This document shows, in pieces, positions 55,708 to 64,000 of a stretch of DNA of 64,000 nt. Below the pieces are notes generated by a model, which saw only the letters and a list, made by a program, of their open reading frames with translations, had not been told where the DNA came from and made no database searches. Source of the DNA: Affinundibacterium baiyunense (lineage in GTDB: Bacteria; Pseudomonadota; Gammaproteobacteria; Burkholderiales; Burkholderiaceae_D). The position numbers and the translations under genes were made by a program. Position 1 is the first letter of the stretch; each line of letters opens with the position of its first letter. The stretch covers positions 186,001 to 250,000 of the forward strand of contig NZ_JAGSPM010000004.1 of NCBI RefSeq assembly GCF_018139645.1, read 5' to 3'.

Positions 55708-57261
55708 TTACTCAGTCGTTGAAAGTTTCTTCCGCGACTTCGGCATATCCACAAAAATCACACTACCCTGCGGCTTCTTACCAAACAAAGCACCATCAGA
55801 AGTACCGCCTGAGCAACCATTACCAAAGGTAAACCCACAACTACCTTTTTCGTTGAAACTATCTTCCACCATTTCTTTATGGGAGGATGGAATCACGAAA
55901 CGGTCTTCGTAGTTCGCAATCGCCATGGTTTGATACATGTCTTCGACTTGTGCTGCAGTCAAACCGACTTGTTTCAAGACATCATGATCGAGTTCACCAT
56001 GCACGACTTCTGAACGCTTATAAGCACGCATCGCCAACATTTTTTCCAGCGCTTCCAAGACTGGCTCTTCTTTGCCTGCTGTTAGCAAGTTCGCTAAATA
56101 GCGCACAGGAATACGCAAGGATTTCACATCAGGAATAATGCCGTTCATACCCATGTGACCTGCTTCTGCCGCCTTTTGGATTGGTGATAAAGGTGGTACA
56201 TACCAAACCATAGGCAAAGTGCGATACTCAGGATGCAATGGGAAAGCAATCTTCCATTCCATCGCCATTTTGTACACAGGCGATTTTTGCGCTGAAGTAA
56301 TCCAGCTTTCTGGAATACCATGCTTGCGTGCTTCAGCGATCACTTCTGGATCATGCGGATCCAAGAAGCAATCCAACTGCGCTTGATACAAATCTTGCTC
56401 ATTGGGTGTGGAGGCAGCTGCTTCAATCTTGTCGGCGTCGTACAACAACACGCCCAAGTAGCGAATACGGCCTACGCATGTTTCAGAACAAACGGTAGGT
56501 TGGCCTGCTTCGATACGTGGATAGCAGAAGGTACATTTTTCCGCTTTGCCTGAACTCCAGTTGTAATAAATCTTTTTGTAAGGGCAACCAGAGATACACA
56601 TACGCCAGCCGCGGCACTTGTCTTGATCGACCAACACGATGCCGTCGTCTTCACGTTTGTAGATCGAACCAGATGGGCATGACGCCACACATGCTGGGTT
56701 CAAACAGTGCTCACACAAACGTGGCAAGTACATCATGAAAGTCGATTCAAAGGTACTGTACATTTCTTTTTGTACGCCTTCGAATAACTGATCACGACTA
56801 CGTGAACTAAATTCACCGCCTAAGTCATCTTCCCAGTTCGGGCCCCAAACAATCTTGTCCATTTTCTTGCCAGTGATCACAGAGATAGGACGTGCTGTTG
56901 GCGGTGTTTGCGACAATGGCGCGTTTTGCAGACGCTCATAATCATAGGTGAATGGCTCGTAGTAATCGTCTATCTGTGGCAAGTTAGGATTGGCAAAAAT
57001 ATTGGCCAAGATGCGCAATTTGCCACCTTGTTTTGGCTCTAATTTGCCAGCCTCGTTTCTATGCCAACCGCCTTTCCATTTAGCTTGATTTTCCCATTCT
57101 TTAGGATAACCAATGCCAGGCTTGGTTTCGACGTTATTGAACCAGGCGTACTCAACGCCATCACGACTGGTCCATACGTTTTTACAGGTCACGGAACAGG
57201 TGTGGCAACCAATACATTTATCAAGGTTCAACACCATGCCTACTTGTGCGCGAATTTTCAT
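55708..57261 (-). CDS. narH: Respiratory nitrate reductase beta subunit NarH
   Basis: A 517-residue cytoplasmic iron-sulfur subunit that relays electrons from NarI to NarG. Cluster motifs in order: CIGCHTCSVTC (about 16-26), CEHCLNPACVASC (about 184), CRGWRMCISGC (about 217; the Trp in place of Cys marks the 3Fe-4S cluster of NarH), and CTFCYPRIEAGQPTVCSETC (about 244-263). The C-terminal tail is longer than in E. coli and ends in a Lys-rich stretch. The start overlaps narG by 4 nt. Confidence 0.97.
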   Translation of the reverse strand: MKIRAQVGMVLNLDKCIGCHTCSVTCKNVWTSRDGVEYAWFNNVETKPGIGYPKEWENQAKWKGGWHRNEAGKLEPKQGGKLRILANIFANPNLPQIDDYYEPFTYDYERLQNAPLSQTPPTARPISVITGKKMDKIVWGPNWEDDLGGEFSSRSRDQLFEGVQKEMYSTFESTFMMYLPRLCEHCLNPACVASCPSGSIYKREDDGIVLVDQDKCRGWRMCISGCPYKKIYYNWSSGKAEKCTFCYPRIEAGQPTVCSETCVGRIRYLGVLLYDADKIEAAASTPNEQDLYQAQLDCFLDPHDPEVIAEARKHGIPESWITSAQKSPVYKMAMEWKIAFPLHPEYRTLPMVWYVPPLSPIQKAAEAGHMGMNGIIPDVKSLRIPVRYLANLLTAGKEEPVLEALEKMLAMRAYKRSEVVHGELDHDVLKQVGLTAAQVEDMYQTMAIANYEDRFVIPSSHKEMVEDSFNEKGSCGFTFGNGCSGGTSDGALFGKKPQGSVIFVDMPKSRKKLSTTE

Positions 57262-60200
57262 GACGCTGCTCCTTCAGATTCTTCTAACTTGCCTTCTAAC
57301 CAATCCACTTTTTTCATCTTACGCAAGACCACAAACTCGTCGCGATTGGAACCAACTGTGCCGTAATAGTTAAAGCCATACGCCTGTTGGGCATAGCCAC
57401 CAATCATATGGGTTGGCTTCAACACCGCACGCGTCACCGAATTATGGATACCGCCACGCATACCGGAGAGTTCCGCACCAGGTGTATTCACAATCTTCTC
57501 TTGAGCGTGATACATCAGGCACATACCTTTTGGCACACGCTGACTGACCACCACACGCGCTGTCAAAGTACCGTTACTGTTAAACACTTCGACCCAATCG
57601 TTATCCACCAAACCGGCTTCTTTCGCTTCGATCTCAGAAACCCAGACGTGTGGGCCGCCGCGACTCAAGGTCAACATACGCAAGTTGTCAGAGTAAGTAG
57701 AGTGGATACCCCATTTTTGATGCGGTGTAATCCAGTTCAACACGATCTCTTTTTCACCATTCGGTGATTTGTTCATCATTGGTGCCACAGTCTTGGTGTC
57801 AATCGCTGGTTTGTACACGCACAAACCTTCACCAAAATCGAGCATCCAACGGTGATCTTGGTAGAACTGCTGACGACCAGTGAGCGTGCGCCATGGGATC
57901 AATTCATGTACGTTGGTGTAACCAGCGTTGTAGCTGACTTCTTCCGATTCCAAACCTGACCAAGTCGGTGCAGAAATAATCTTGCGTGGTTGCGCTTGTA
58001 CATCGCGGAAACGGATCTTGTCATGTTCACGACCCACGGCCAGATGCGTATGATCGCGACCAGTGATTTTTGATAAAGCTTCCCATGCTTTGACGGAGAC
58101 ATGACCATTGGTTTCTGGTGCAAAGGTCAAAATCATTTCGCAGGCATCGATCGCTGTTTCCAAACGTGGGCGGCCTTTTGATACGCCCTCTTCTGTGACT
58201 ACTTTGGTGATGCCACCGATTTCATGCACTTCGTGTTCGGTATTCCAATTAATACCTTTACCGCCATTGCCGAGTTTGTCTAACAAAGGTCCGATTGAGG
58301 TGAACTTTTTGTAGATCTCTTTGTAATTACGTTCCACTACGACAAAGTTTGGCGCTGTCTTACCAGGAATCAAATCACACTCGCCTTTTTTCCAATCTTT
58401 TGGTTCAAAGGCTTGACCCAATTCGCCCGGTGTATCGTGCATCAATGGTTGCAAGACGATGTCTTTGCGTGTGCCGAGATAGTCGCCACCGATTTCGGTA
58501 AATTTCTTGGCGATACCTTTGTAGATTTCCCAGTCGGTTTTACTTTCCCACAAAGGCTGCACTGCTTCACTCAATGGGTGAATGAATGGGTGCATGTCGG
58601 AGGTATTTAAATCATCTTTTTCATACCAAGTCGCGGTTGGCAACACGATGTCGCCATACAAGCAAGTCGTGCTCATACGGAAATCCAAGACCGTCAACAA
58701 GTCCAATTTACCTTCCGCTGCTTCTTCACGGAATTTGACTTCAGAAGGTTTCACCGCTTCATCTGGATCATCAAACAAGGCATTTTGTGTGCCGAGCAAA
58801 TACTTCAAGAAATACTCATGGCCTTTGCCAGAACTACCGAGAATATTCGAACGCCATACGAACATATTGCGTGGGAAGTTCTTAGGATTATCTGGGTCAT
58901 CGCAACTCATATTCACTGCGCCAGACTTCAAGCTTTGCTTCAAGTATTCTTGTGGCTCCATGCCCGCTGCTGCCGCTGCATCACACACATCTAATGGATT
59001 AGTTTCCAACTGCGGTGCAGATGGCAACCAACCGAGACGCTCAGATTTGGCATTCATATCGATCATGCTCATGTGGCTGACTTTGGATTTATCTGCTGTC
59101 GGCGCGAGGATTTCATCGATGTGCAATTTTTCATGGCGCCATTGACTCGTGTGCGCATAAAAGAAGCTAGTACCGTTCATTTGGCGTGGTGGACGTGTCC
59201 AGTCAGACGCGAACGCTAATGGTACCCAACCGAATTGTGGACGGAGTTTTTCTTGGCCCACGTAATGCGCCCAACCACCACCAGATTGACCCACGCAGCC
59301 GCACATCATCAGCATATTGATGATGCCGCGATAAATCATATCGTTGTGGTACCAGTGGTTCAATGCCGCGCCGACGATGACCATACTCTTACCATGCGTG
59401 TCGTGCGCATTTTGCGCGAACTCACGCGCTACTTGAATCACTAATTCACGTTTAACGCTAGTATGTTTCTCTTGCCATGCAGGTGTGTATGGCACGTCGT
59501 CATCGTAGGATGAAGCAACCGCACCGCCCAAACCTTGATCCACACCGTAGTTCGCCATCGACAAGTCATACACAGTCGCTACTAAAATTTCAGAGCCATC
59601 TGCCAATTGCACTTTGCGTGCAGGCACATTGCGCAATACCATATCATTCGCATCTGCACCGCCGAAGTAGTTAAAGCCTACGCTAACAACTTCATCATGC
59701 TTAGCAACCAAACTCAATTGCGGATCGATCTCACGACCTGAACCACCATCTTTAGTTTCCAAGTTCCAACGACCGACTTTTTCGCCGTCGTTAACTTTGC
59801 CTTCACCCCAGCGATAACCGATCGAACCATTGGGTGCCACGATTTCATTGGTGTTCGCATCAATTGCGAGTGTCTTCCAATCACCGTTATTTGCCTCATT
59901 CAAGCCACCTGGCAATTGCGAAGCACGTAACATTTGATCTGGCACAAAACTACCATTGCGCTCAACCAAGCGAACCAACATAGGCATGTCTGTATATTGT
60001 TTCACATAGCTGCGGAAATAATCAGACTTGCCACCAAGGTGGAATTCTTTCAAGATCACATGGCCCATCGCCATCGCCAAGGCCGCATCCGTACCTTGTT
60101 TTGGTGCCATCCAGATGTCACCAAATTTCACCATCTCACCGAAGTCAGAAGACACCGCAACGGTTTTCGTACCTTTGTAACGAACTTCTGTGTAGAAGTG

Positions 60201-60992
60201 GGCATCAGGTGTACGTGTTTGCGGCACATTCGAACCCCACACCATCAGGTAAGTAGAGTTATACCAATCGGCAGATTCTGGCACGTCGGTTTGCTCACCC
60301 CAAATTTGTGGACTCGCTGGTGGCAAATCACAATACCAATCGTAGAAAGACAAACAAGCGCCACCGATCAAAGACAGGTAACGTGCACCGGCTGCATACG
60401 ACACCATCGACATCGCTGGAATTGGTGAGAAGCCAATCACGCGGTCTGGGCCGAATTTCTTCACGGTGAAAGCATTCGCTGCTGCGATAATTTCTTGCGC
60501 GGTATCCCAATCGGCACGCACAAAACCGCCGAGGCCGCGCACAGATTTGTAGCGTTTAGCTTTTTCTGGATTTTGACTAATCGACTCCCACGCTTGAATT
60601 GGGCCCATAGTCTTACGCGCTTCTTGCCACATCTCCATCAAGCGGCCACGAATCATCGGATATTTTACGCGCTGTGCAGAATACACATACCAGCTATACG
60701 AAGCACCACGAGGGCAACCGCGTGGTTCATGGTTAGGCAAATCAGGGCGTGTGCGTGGATAGTCGGTTTGTTGGGTTTCCCACGTAATCAAACCGTTCTT
60801 GACATACACTTTCCAAGAGCAAGAACCAGTACAGTTCACGCCGTGCGTAGAACGCACAATCTTGTCATGCTGCCAGCGACTGCGGTAAGCGTTCTCCCAC
60901 TGTCTATCCTCATCCACCACCGCACCATGTCCGTCAGAATAGGTGGATTTCACCTTAGACATGAACTTCAATCTATCCAGAAAATGACTCAT
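57258..60992 (-). CDS. narG: Respiratory nitrate reductase alpha subunit NarG
   Basis: A 1244-residue bis-MGD catalytic subunit that reduces nitrate to nitrite in the cytoplasm. The FS0 4Fe-4S ligands are His50, Cys54 and Cys58 in HGVNCTGSC and Cys in GCPRGASYSW (about 93). The molybdenum Asp ligand is in YDWYCDLPPASP (about 222). No Tat leader beyond the usual vestigial N-terminus. AAGGAG lies 7 nt before the ATG. First gene of narGHJI-ppiC-hemerythrin. Confidence 0.98.
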   Translation of the reverse strand: MSHFLDRLKFMSKVKSTYSDGHGAVVDEDRQWENAYRSRWQHDKIVRSTHGVNCTGSCSWKVYVKNGLITWETQQTDYPRTRPDLPNHEPRGCPRGASYSWYVYSAQRVKYPMIRGRLMEMWQEARKTMGPIQAWESISQNPEKAKRYKSVRGLGGFVRADWDTAQEIIAAANAFTVKKFGPDRVIGFSPIPAMSMVSYAAGARYLSLIGGACLSFYDWYCDLPPASPQIWGEQTDVPESADWYNSTYLMVWGSNVPQTRTPDAHFYTEVRYKGTKTVAVSSDFGEMVKFGDIWMAPKQGTDAALAMAMGHVILKEFHLGGKSDYFRSYVKQYTDMPMLVRLVERNGSFVPDQMLRASQLPGGLNEANNGDWKTLAIDANTNEIVAPNGSIGYRWGEGKVNDGEKVGRWNLETKDGGSGREIDPQLSLVAKHDEVVSVGFNYFGGADANDMVLRNVPARKVQLADGSEILVATVYDLSMANYGVDQGLGGAVASSYDDDVPYTPAWQEKHTSVKRELVIQVAREFAQNAHDTHGKSMVIVGAALNHWYHNDMIYRGIINMLMMCGCVGQSGGGWAHYVGQEKLRPQFGWVPLAFASDWTRPPRQMNGTSFFYAHTSQWRHEKLHIDEILAPTADKSKVSHMSMIDMNAKSERLGWLPSAPQLETNPLDVCDAAAAAGMEPQEYLKQSLKSGAVNMSCDDPDNPKNFPRNMFVWRSNILGSSGKGHEYFLKYLLGTQNALFDDPDEAVKPSEVKFREEAAEGKLDLLTVLDFRMSTTCLYGDIVLPTATWYEKDDLNTSDMHPFIHPLSEAVQPLWESKTDWEIYKGIAKKFTEIGGDYLGTRKDIVLQPLMHDTPGELGQAFEPKDWKKGECDLIPGKTAPNFVVVERNYKEIYKKFTSIGPLLDKLGNGGKGINWNTEHEVHEIGGITKVVTEEGVSKGRPRLETAIDACEMILTFAPETNGHVSVKAWEALSKITGRDHTHLAVGREHDKIRFRDVQAQPRKIISAPTWSGLESEEVSYNAGYTNVHELIPWRTLTGRQQFYQDHRWMLDFGEGLCVYKPAIDTKTVAPMMNKSPNGEKEIVLNWITPHQKWGIHSTYSDNLRMLTLSRGGPHVWVSEIEAKEAGLVDNDWVEVFNSNGTLTARVVVSQRVPKGMCLMYHAQEKIVNTPGAELSGMRGGIHNSVTRAVLKPTHMIGGYAQQAYGFNYYGTVGSNRDEFVVLRKMKKVDWLEGKLEESEGAAS

Positions 60993-61039
60993 CTCAAGCT
61001 CCTTGTTGTTTGAGATAGAGCGAACCTAATATTCACTCT

Positions 61040-61058
61040 ACTTTGACATGATCAAAGT
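61040..61058. promoter_or_regulatory. 19-bp palindrome upstream of narG
   Basis: ACTTTGA-CATGA-TCAAAGT has perfect 7-bp arms and lies 48-66 bp before the narG start. The TTGA/TCAA cores are FNR-like, but the 5-bp gap between them is one shorter than the FNR 6-bp gap. It is a likely operator of some dimeric regulator. Confidence 0.5.
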
Positions 61059-61419
61059 TTAGAGAGTTGAGCCGCCTACGCCCATTCTTCGGAGCGGTGT
61101 CTGAGGCTAAGCATTGGCACTAGGGTGGGATAGTTCTTTGGAACTAGGTTATAAAAAACCAACAAAGATAAATCAGGTTTAGCTCTAAAACTCCTGGCTA
61201 ACACAAAGTTTAGAGATCTAAGACCATGCTATGCCTTTCCCAAAGATAGATATGTTGAGATGAATAAATGTTTTTTTATTATGTTGTTTATATTGCGACT
61301 TAACATTCATCGAAACACAAATAGTAAGAAAAGAACATCTTGATTAACAATATTTAAAACATTGCCGCTTGCAAACAATCACCCACCCACTAGTATGAAA
61401 CTAGAAGCATGCAGACAAA

Positions 61420-61433
61420 GTGATGCGCATCAA
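61420..61433. promoter_or_regulatory. FNR/DNR-like box upstream of the PAS kinase
   Basis: GTGATGCGCATCAA matches TTGAT-N4-ATCAA at 9 of 10 fixed bases with exact spacing. It lies about 49 bp before the kinase start, consistent with a class II activator position. The Crp/Fnr protein encoded at 38931-39716 has the matching recognition residues. Confidence 0.55.
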
Positions 61434-61481
61434 TACGTGAATTAAATTTCGAGCATTACATACTGCGGCCCTAAGGAGAGG

Positions 61482-62810
61482 ATGATGGATGCGCAAATGG
61501 AATACTTCGATCTGGCACTCGCCGCAGAATTCACTGAGCTCCAAAACCTGCAAGCAAATCCTCACGCATCGGTGAGATTGACATCGCATGAGCGGTTAAG
61601 GTATTTGATTGAGAACACACCTGCAATTATTTACAGTAGCGTTCCAACCGGCGATTTCAAAATGACTTTTGTGAGCAGTAATGCTCGCCGGATTCTTGGC
61701 TATGATCCTGATTTAATGGTTTCCGACCCAAACTTCTGGTTTGAACACATACATCCTGACGATAAGCCAAATATATTTTCTAGCTTATCGATGTTATTTG
61801 TTGAAGGTGAACGAACCTATGAATATCGATTTCGAGATATCCAAGGGAACTATGTCTGGATGCGCGATATGCTACGACTAATTCGCGATGAATCAGGTAA
61901 TCCCATAGAAGTAATCGGATCCCTGACTGATGTTAGTGAACGTAAAGCAATGGAAGAATCACTACACAGAAAAGGTGAAGAGCAAAAGTTACTCATTCAA
62001 CGCTTACAAGAGGCGCAAGATCAACTCTTACAATCTGAAAAAATGGCTTCAATTGGACAGTTAGCCGCTGGAATTGCGCACGAGATAAATAATCCGATCG
62101 GATTTGTGAATTCTAATCTTGTATCTCTCCACAGCTACATAGAAGATATGTTTGATGCAATTGATCAGCTACAGTCAGTAGCTCACGAAACTAACGCTTT
62201 AAAATGTAAAGAAATCAGAGAGAAAGCAGATTTGGATTTTCTTGAGACAGACATTGCAGAACTTTTCAACGAATCACTTGATGGACTAAAACGAGTTAAA
62301 GATATCGTTCAATCGCTCAAAGACTTCTCACATGTTGGAGAGACCGAATGGCAAGAGGCCGATCTCATCCAGGGAATTGAGAGCACATTGAACATCGTCT
62401 ACAACGAGATCAAATACAAAGCAAAAATTCAAAAGAAATATCAGCCGCTGCCACCTGTTCGCTGCGTGATATCACAAATAAACCAAGTTGTTATGAATCT
62501 CTTAGTGAACGCTTCCCATGCAATTCATGACAAGGGTGATATTTCAATCAGTACAGGGCACGCAAATGATCAGGTTTGGATCTCAATATCTGATACCGGT
62601 AGCGGCATTCCTCAAGACTTAATCAATCGAATTTTTGAACCCTTTTTTACGACCAAACCAATTGGCACTGGTACAGGTCTTGGTCTTTCACTATCCTACG
62701 GAATTGTTAAGAAACATCGAGGAAAAATTGAAGTAAAAAGTGAAATTGGCAAAGGAAGTGAATTTGTGATTCGATTACCACTGGATCCTGATCGAACACA
62801 AATTAACTAA
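61482..62810 (+). CDS. PAS sensor histidine kinase
   Basis: A 442-residue soluble kinase. A PAS/PAC domain (about 40-165; MTFVSSNARRILGYDP, YEYRFRDIQGNYVWMRDML) is followed by a coiled coil, HisKA with His about 200 (QLAAGIAHEINNPIGFVNSN), and HATPase (VVMNLLVNASHAI, DTGSGIP, GTGTGLGLSLS). No receiver. The ATG at 61482 has AGGAGAGG directly upstream; a second ATG follows it. It lies 39 nt before an EAL-domain gene, suggesting a shared pathway into c-di-GMP turnover. Confidence 0.9.
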   Translation: MMDAQMEYFDLALAAEFTELQNLQANPHASVRLTSHERLRYLIENTPAIIYSSVPTGDFKMTFVSSNARRILGYDPDLMVSDPNFWFEHIHPDDKPNIFSSLSMLFVEGERTYEYRFRDIQGNYVWMRDMLRLIRDESGNPIEVIGSLTDVSERKAMEESLHRKGEEQKLLIQRLQEAQDQLLQSEKMASIGQLAAGIAHEINNPIGFVNSNLVSLHSYIEDMFDAIDQLQSVAHETNALKCKEIREKADLDFLETDIAELFNESLDGLKRVKDIVQSLKDFSHVGETEWQEADLIQGIESTLNIVYNEIKYKAKIQKKYQPLPPVRCVISQINQVVMNLLVNASHAIHDKGDISISTGHANDQVWISISDTGSGIPQDLINRIFEPFFTTKPIGTGTGLGLSLSYGIVKKHRGKIEVKSEIGKGSEFVIRLPLDPDRTQIN

Positions 62811-62849
62811 TTTTCTCAAAATGCTCTGAAGTTGCAAGTGGGGGCAATG

Positions 62850-64000
62850 ATGCTACAAACGACACTGTGTTTTTCAGAAAATCATCGTAGATGGCTAAAT
62901 GTTGAATCCAACCTACTAAATAGTAGGCTTAGTAAGCTCGTGCTATCAAACGAAGAAATCAACTTATTACGACAACTACGTCCCGTATTGCCCGAATTAG
63001 AAACACGATTTAAATATGCATTTGAAATTGGAATCAAAACAGAGATTCTGAGACACTTCAGTTACTCTCGCTCGTTAAAAATTAATATCGAATCTAAACG
63101 ACGAGATTTATTTGAATCTTTCAATTCACCTCTAAGCCAGTATTCACATGCTTTCTCGAGCGGGATTCTACAAATTCAAGACCAAATTAATTTACCTTCC
63201 AGTTGGTATTTTTCAAAAGCGGAGACATATTTAAATTCCAGTTCAAGTCTAGTGCAAAATTACGACGGAATTGATCAATCAAACCAATCGAATCTACTCG
63301 ATTTATTGCTAAATTTAAGTCTGTTCGAAATTGGTCTTGCATTTAACACGATCTTTGAATCATTAAAGTCAAAAAATGATCAAGTATCGACAAGTCCAGC
63401 AAAAAAACCAACTTCCTCCGTTTTCGAACCTATTCCTATAGAAGAAACTTGTACTATCACACCAAAGATGTTTGAAGTGTCGCAGCAAATTATCCACAAT
63501 CTAGTGCCGTCCGACACATTTAGTGAGGAAGATAAAGTACAACTCTCTAATGCAATTAAACTGCGCGAAATCGAATTATATTATCAACCAAAGTATGATC
63601 TACGCAGTGGCACACTTGCAGGTTTTGAAGCGCTAGTTCGTTGGATACATCCAGTTCGTGGAGTTATATTACCCTCTGACTTTATTCCATTGGCCGAGCA
63701 ATCCGGTCTAATATCTGAGTTAGGGCAACTCATATTTATTTTGGCATGCGAAACAAAAAAACAATGCAATGAAATAGGCCTAACAATTCCCCCAATTGCT
63801 ATTAATGTTTCTCCAAAACAGCTGGCAAATCCAAAGTTTATTGATTTTCTACACGACACACTCGCACGATATCAATTATCTGCGGATGAATTCGATATCG
63901 AATTAACGGAAACTGCAGTTAGCACAGACTGTGAAAAATTAAAGCGTGACTTGCTGTCATTAAAAGCACAAGGATTTCGACTAGCAATAGACGATTTTGG
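62850..64000 (+). CDS. Degenerate globin-coupled-sensor-like N-terminus plus EAL domain (partial)
   Basis: The frame is open from ATG 62850 to the window end (383 residues so far). The N-terminus (about 28-135) resembles globin-coupled sensors: LSNEEINLLRQLRPVLPEL, RRDLFESF and INLPSSWYFSKAETYL. The proximal heme His position, expected five residues before the Gly/Asn of IGLPxxW, reads Gln (LQIQDQINLP). A low-complexity linker (about 170-235) precedes an EAL phosphodiesterase domain (from about 243): YYQPKYDLRSG, FEALVRW, INVSPKQL, ELTETA and IDDFG. EAL, the ELTE Glu and IDDF Asp pair are intact, so c-di-GMP hydrolysis is likely. GGGGG 5 nt upstream serves as ribosome site. Confidence 0.8.
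   Translation, partial: MLQTTLCFSENHRRWLNVESNLLNSRLSKLVLSNEEINLLRQLRPVLPELETRFKYAFEIGIKTEILRHFSYSRSLKINIESKRRDLFESFNSPLSQYSHAFSSGILQIQDQINLPSSWYFSKAETYLNSSSSLVQNYDGIDQSNQSNLLDLLLNLSLFEIGLAFNTIFESLKSKNDQVSTSPAKKPTSSVFEPIPIEETCTITPKMFEVSQQIIHNLVPSDTFSEEDKVQLSNAIKLREIELYYQPKYDLRSGTLAGFEALVRWIHPVRGVILPSDFIPLAEQSGLISELGQLIFILACETKKQCNEIGLTIPPIAINVSPKQLANPKFIDFLHDTLARYQLSADEFDIELTETAVSTDCEKLKRDLLSLKAQGFRLAIDDF

Larger units (their letters stand above)
61014..61481. other. Divergent intergenic region, narG / PAS kinase
   Basis: This AT-rich 468-nt spacer must contain the nar operon promoter and that of the kinase. Besides the two palindromic sites listed separately I see no gene, RNA or repeat. I could not find a convincing cluster of NarL heptamers by eye. 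Confidence 0.6.

Overview
The window looks like chromosomal DNA from a betaproteobacterium of the order Burkholderiales, probably family Oxalobacteraceae with moderate GC (an Undibacterium-like genome would fit). This rests on gene content and protein style: an AcnD/PrpF-type methylcitrate cluster under a sigma-54 regulator PrpR, a narXL-narK-narGHJI-ppiC respiratory nitrate reduction island, and many sensor kinases. The genus is inference. No tRNA, rRNA, CRISPR array, transposase or prophage gene was recognised.

Layout. 1-8.4 kb: housekeeping genes, namely lptF/lptG (LPS export, lptG cut by the window edge), divergent pepA and an exonuclease III gene, a P2-type cation ATPase and an HDOD protein, with clear intrinsic terminators between them. 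8.4-19.6 kb: the propionate (2-methylcitrate) cluster prpB-prpC-acnD-prpF-prpE on the minus strand, with prpR divergent. The prpB/prpR spacer holds a consensus sigma-54 promoter, a perfect IHF consensus and an eight-unit, 12-nt direct-repeat array ending at the prpR start codon. Every spacer inside the prp cluster is filled by inverted-repeat elements, including a roughly 490-bp composite palindrome between prpF and prpE. 19.7-31.8 kb: signalling and miscellaneous genes, namely a receiver-CheC-diguanylate cyclase operon, two related orphan periplasmic binding proteins, a multi-GAF/PAS histidine kinase, a secreted amidohydrolase, a putative Fe(II)/2-oxoglutarate oxygenase, an RCC1-repeat lipoprotein and a DyP-type peroxidase.

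31.9-37.1 kb: a four-gene minus-strand operon for a MacB-like ABC export system, all genes overlapping by 4 nt, with an unusual two-module periplasmic adaptor beside a lipoprotein adaptor. 37.3-44.3 kb: the nitrate regulation and transport block (narK, Crp/Fnr regulator, narL, narX, beta-carbonic anhydrase, moaA). 44.7-50.9 kb: two large membrane histidine kinases facing each other (7TMR-DISM type and beta-propeller type). 51.1-61.0 kb: narG-narH-narJ-narI-ppiC-hemerythrin plus a polytopic membrane protein, again with hairpin repeats in the spacers. 61.5-64 kb: a PAS histidine kinase followed by an EAL protein that runs off the window. Its N-terminus resembles a globin-coupled sensor that lacks the proximal heme histidine.

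Working together: NarX/NarL and the Crp/Fnr protein would sense nitrate and low oxygen or NO, NarK would move nitrate and nitrite, MoaA would begin molybdenum cofactor synthesis, NarJ and perhaps PpiC would help assembly, and NarGHI would respire nitrate. The prp enzymes would turn propionate into pyruvate plus succinate through propionyl-CoA, 2-methylcitrate, 2-methylaconitate and 2-methylisocitrate, under PrpR and sigma-54 control.
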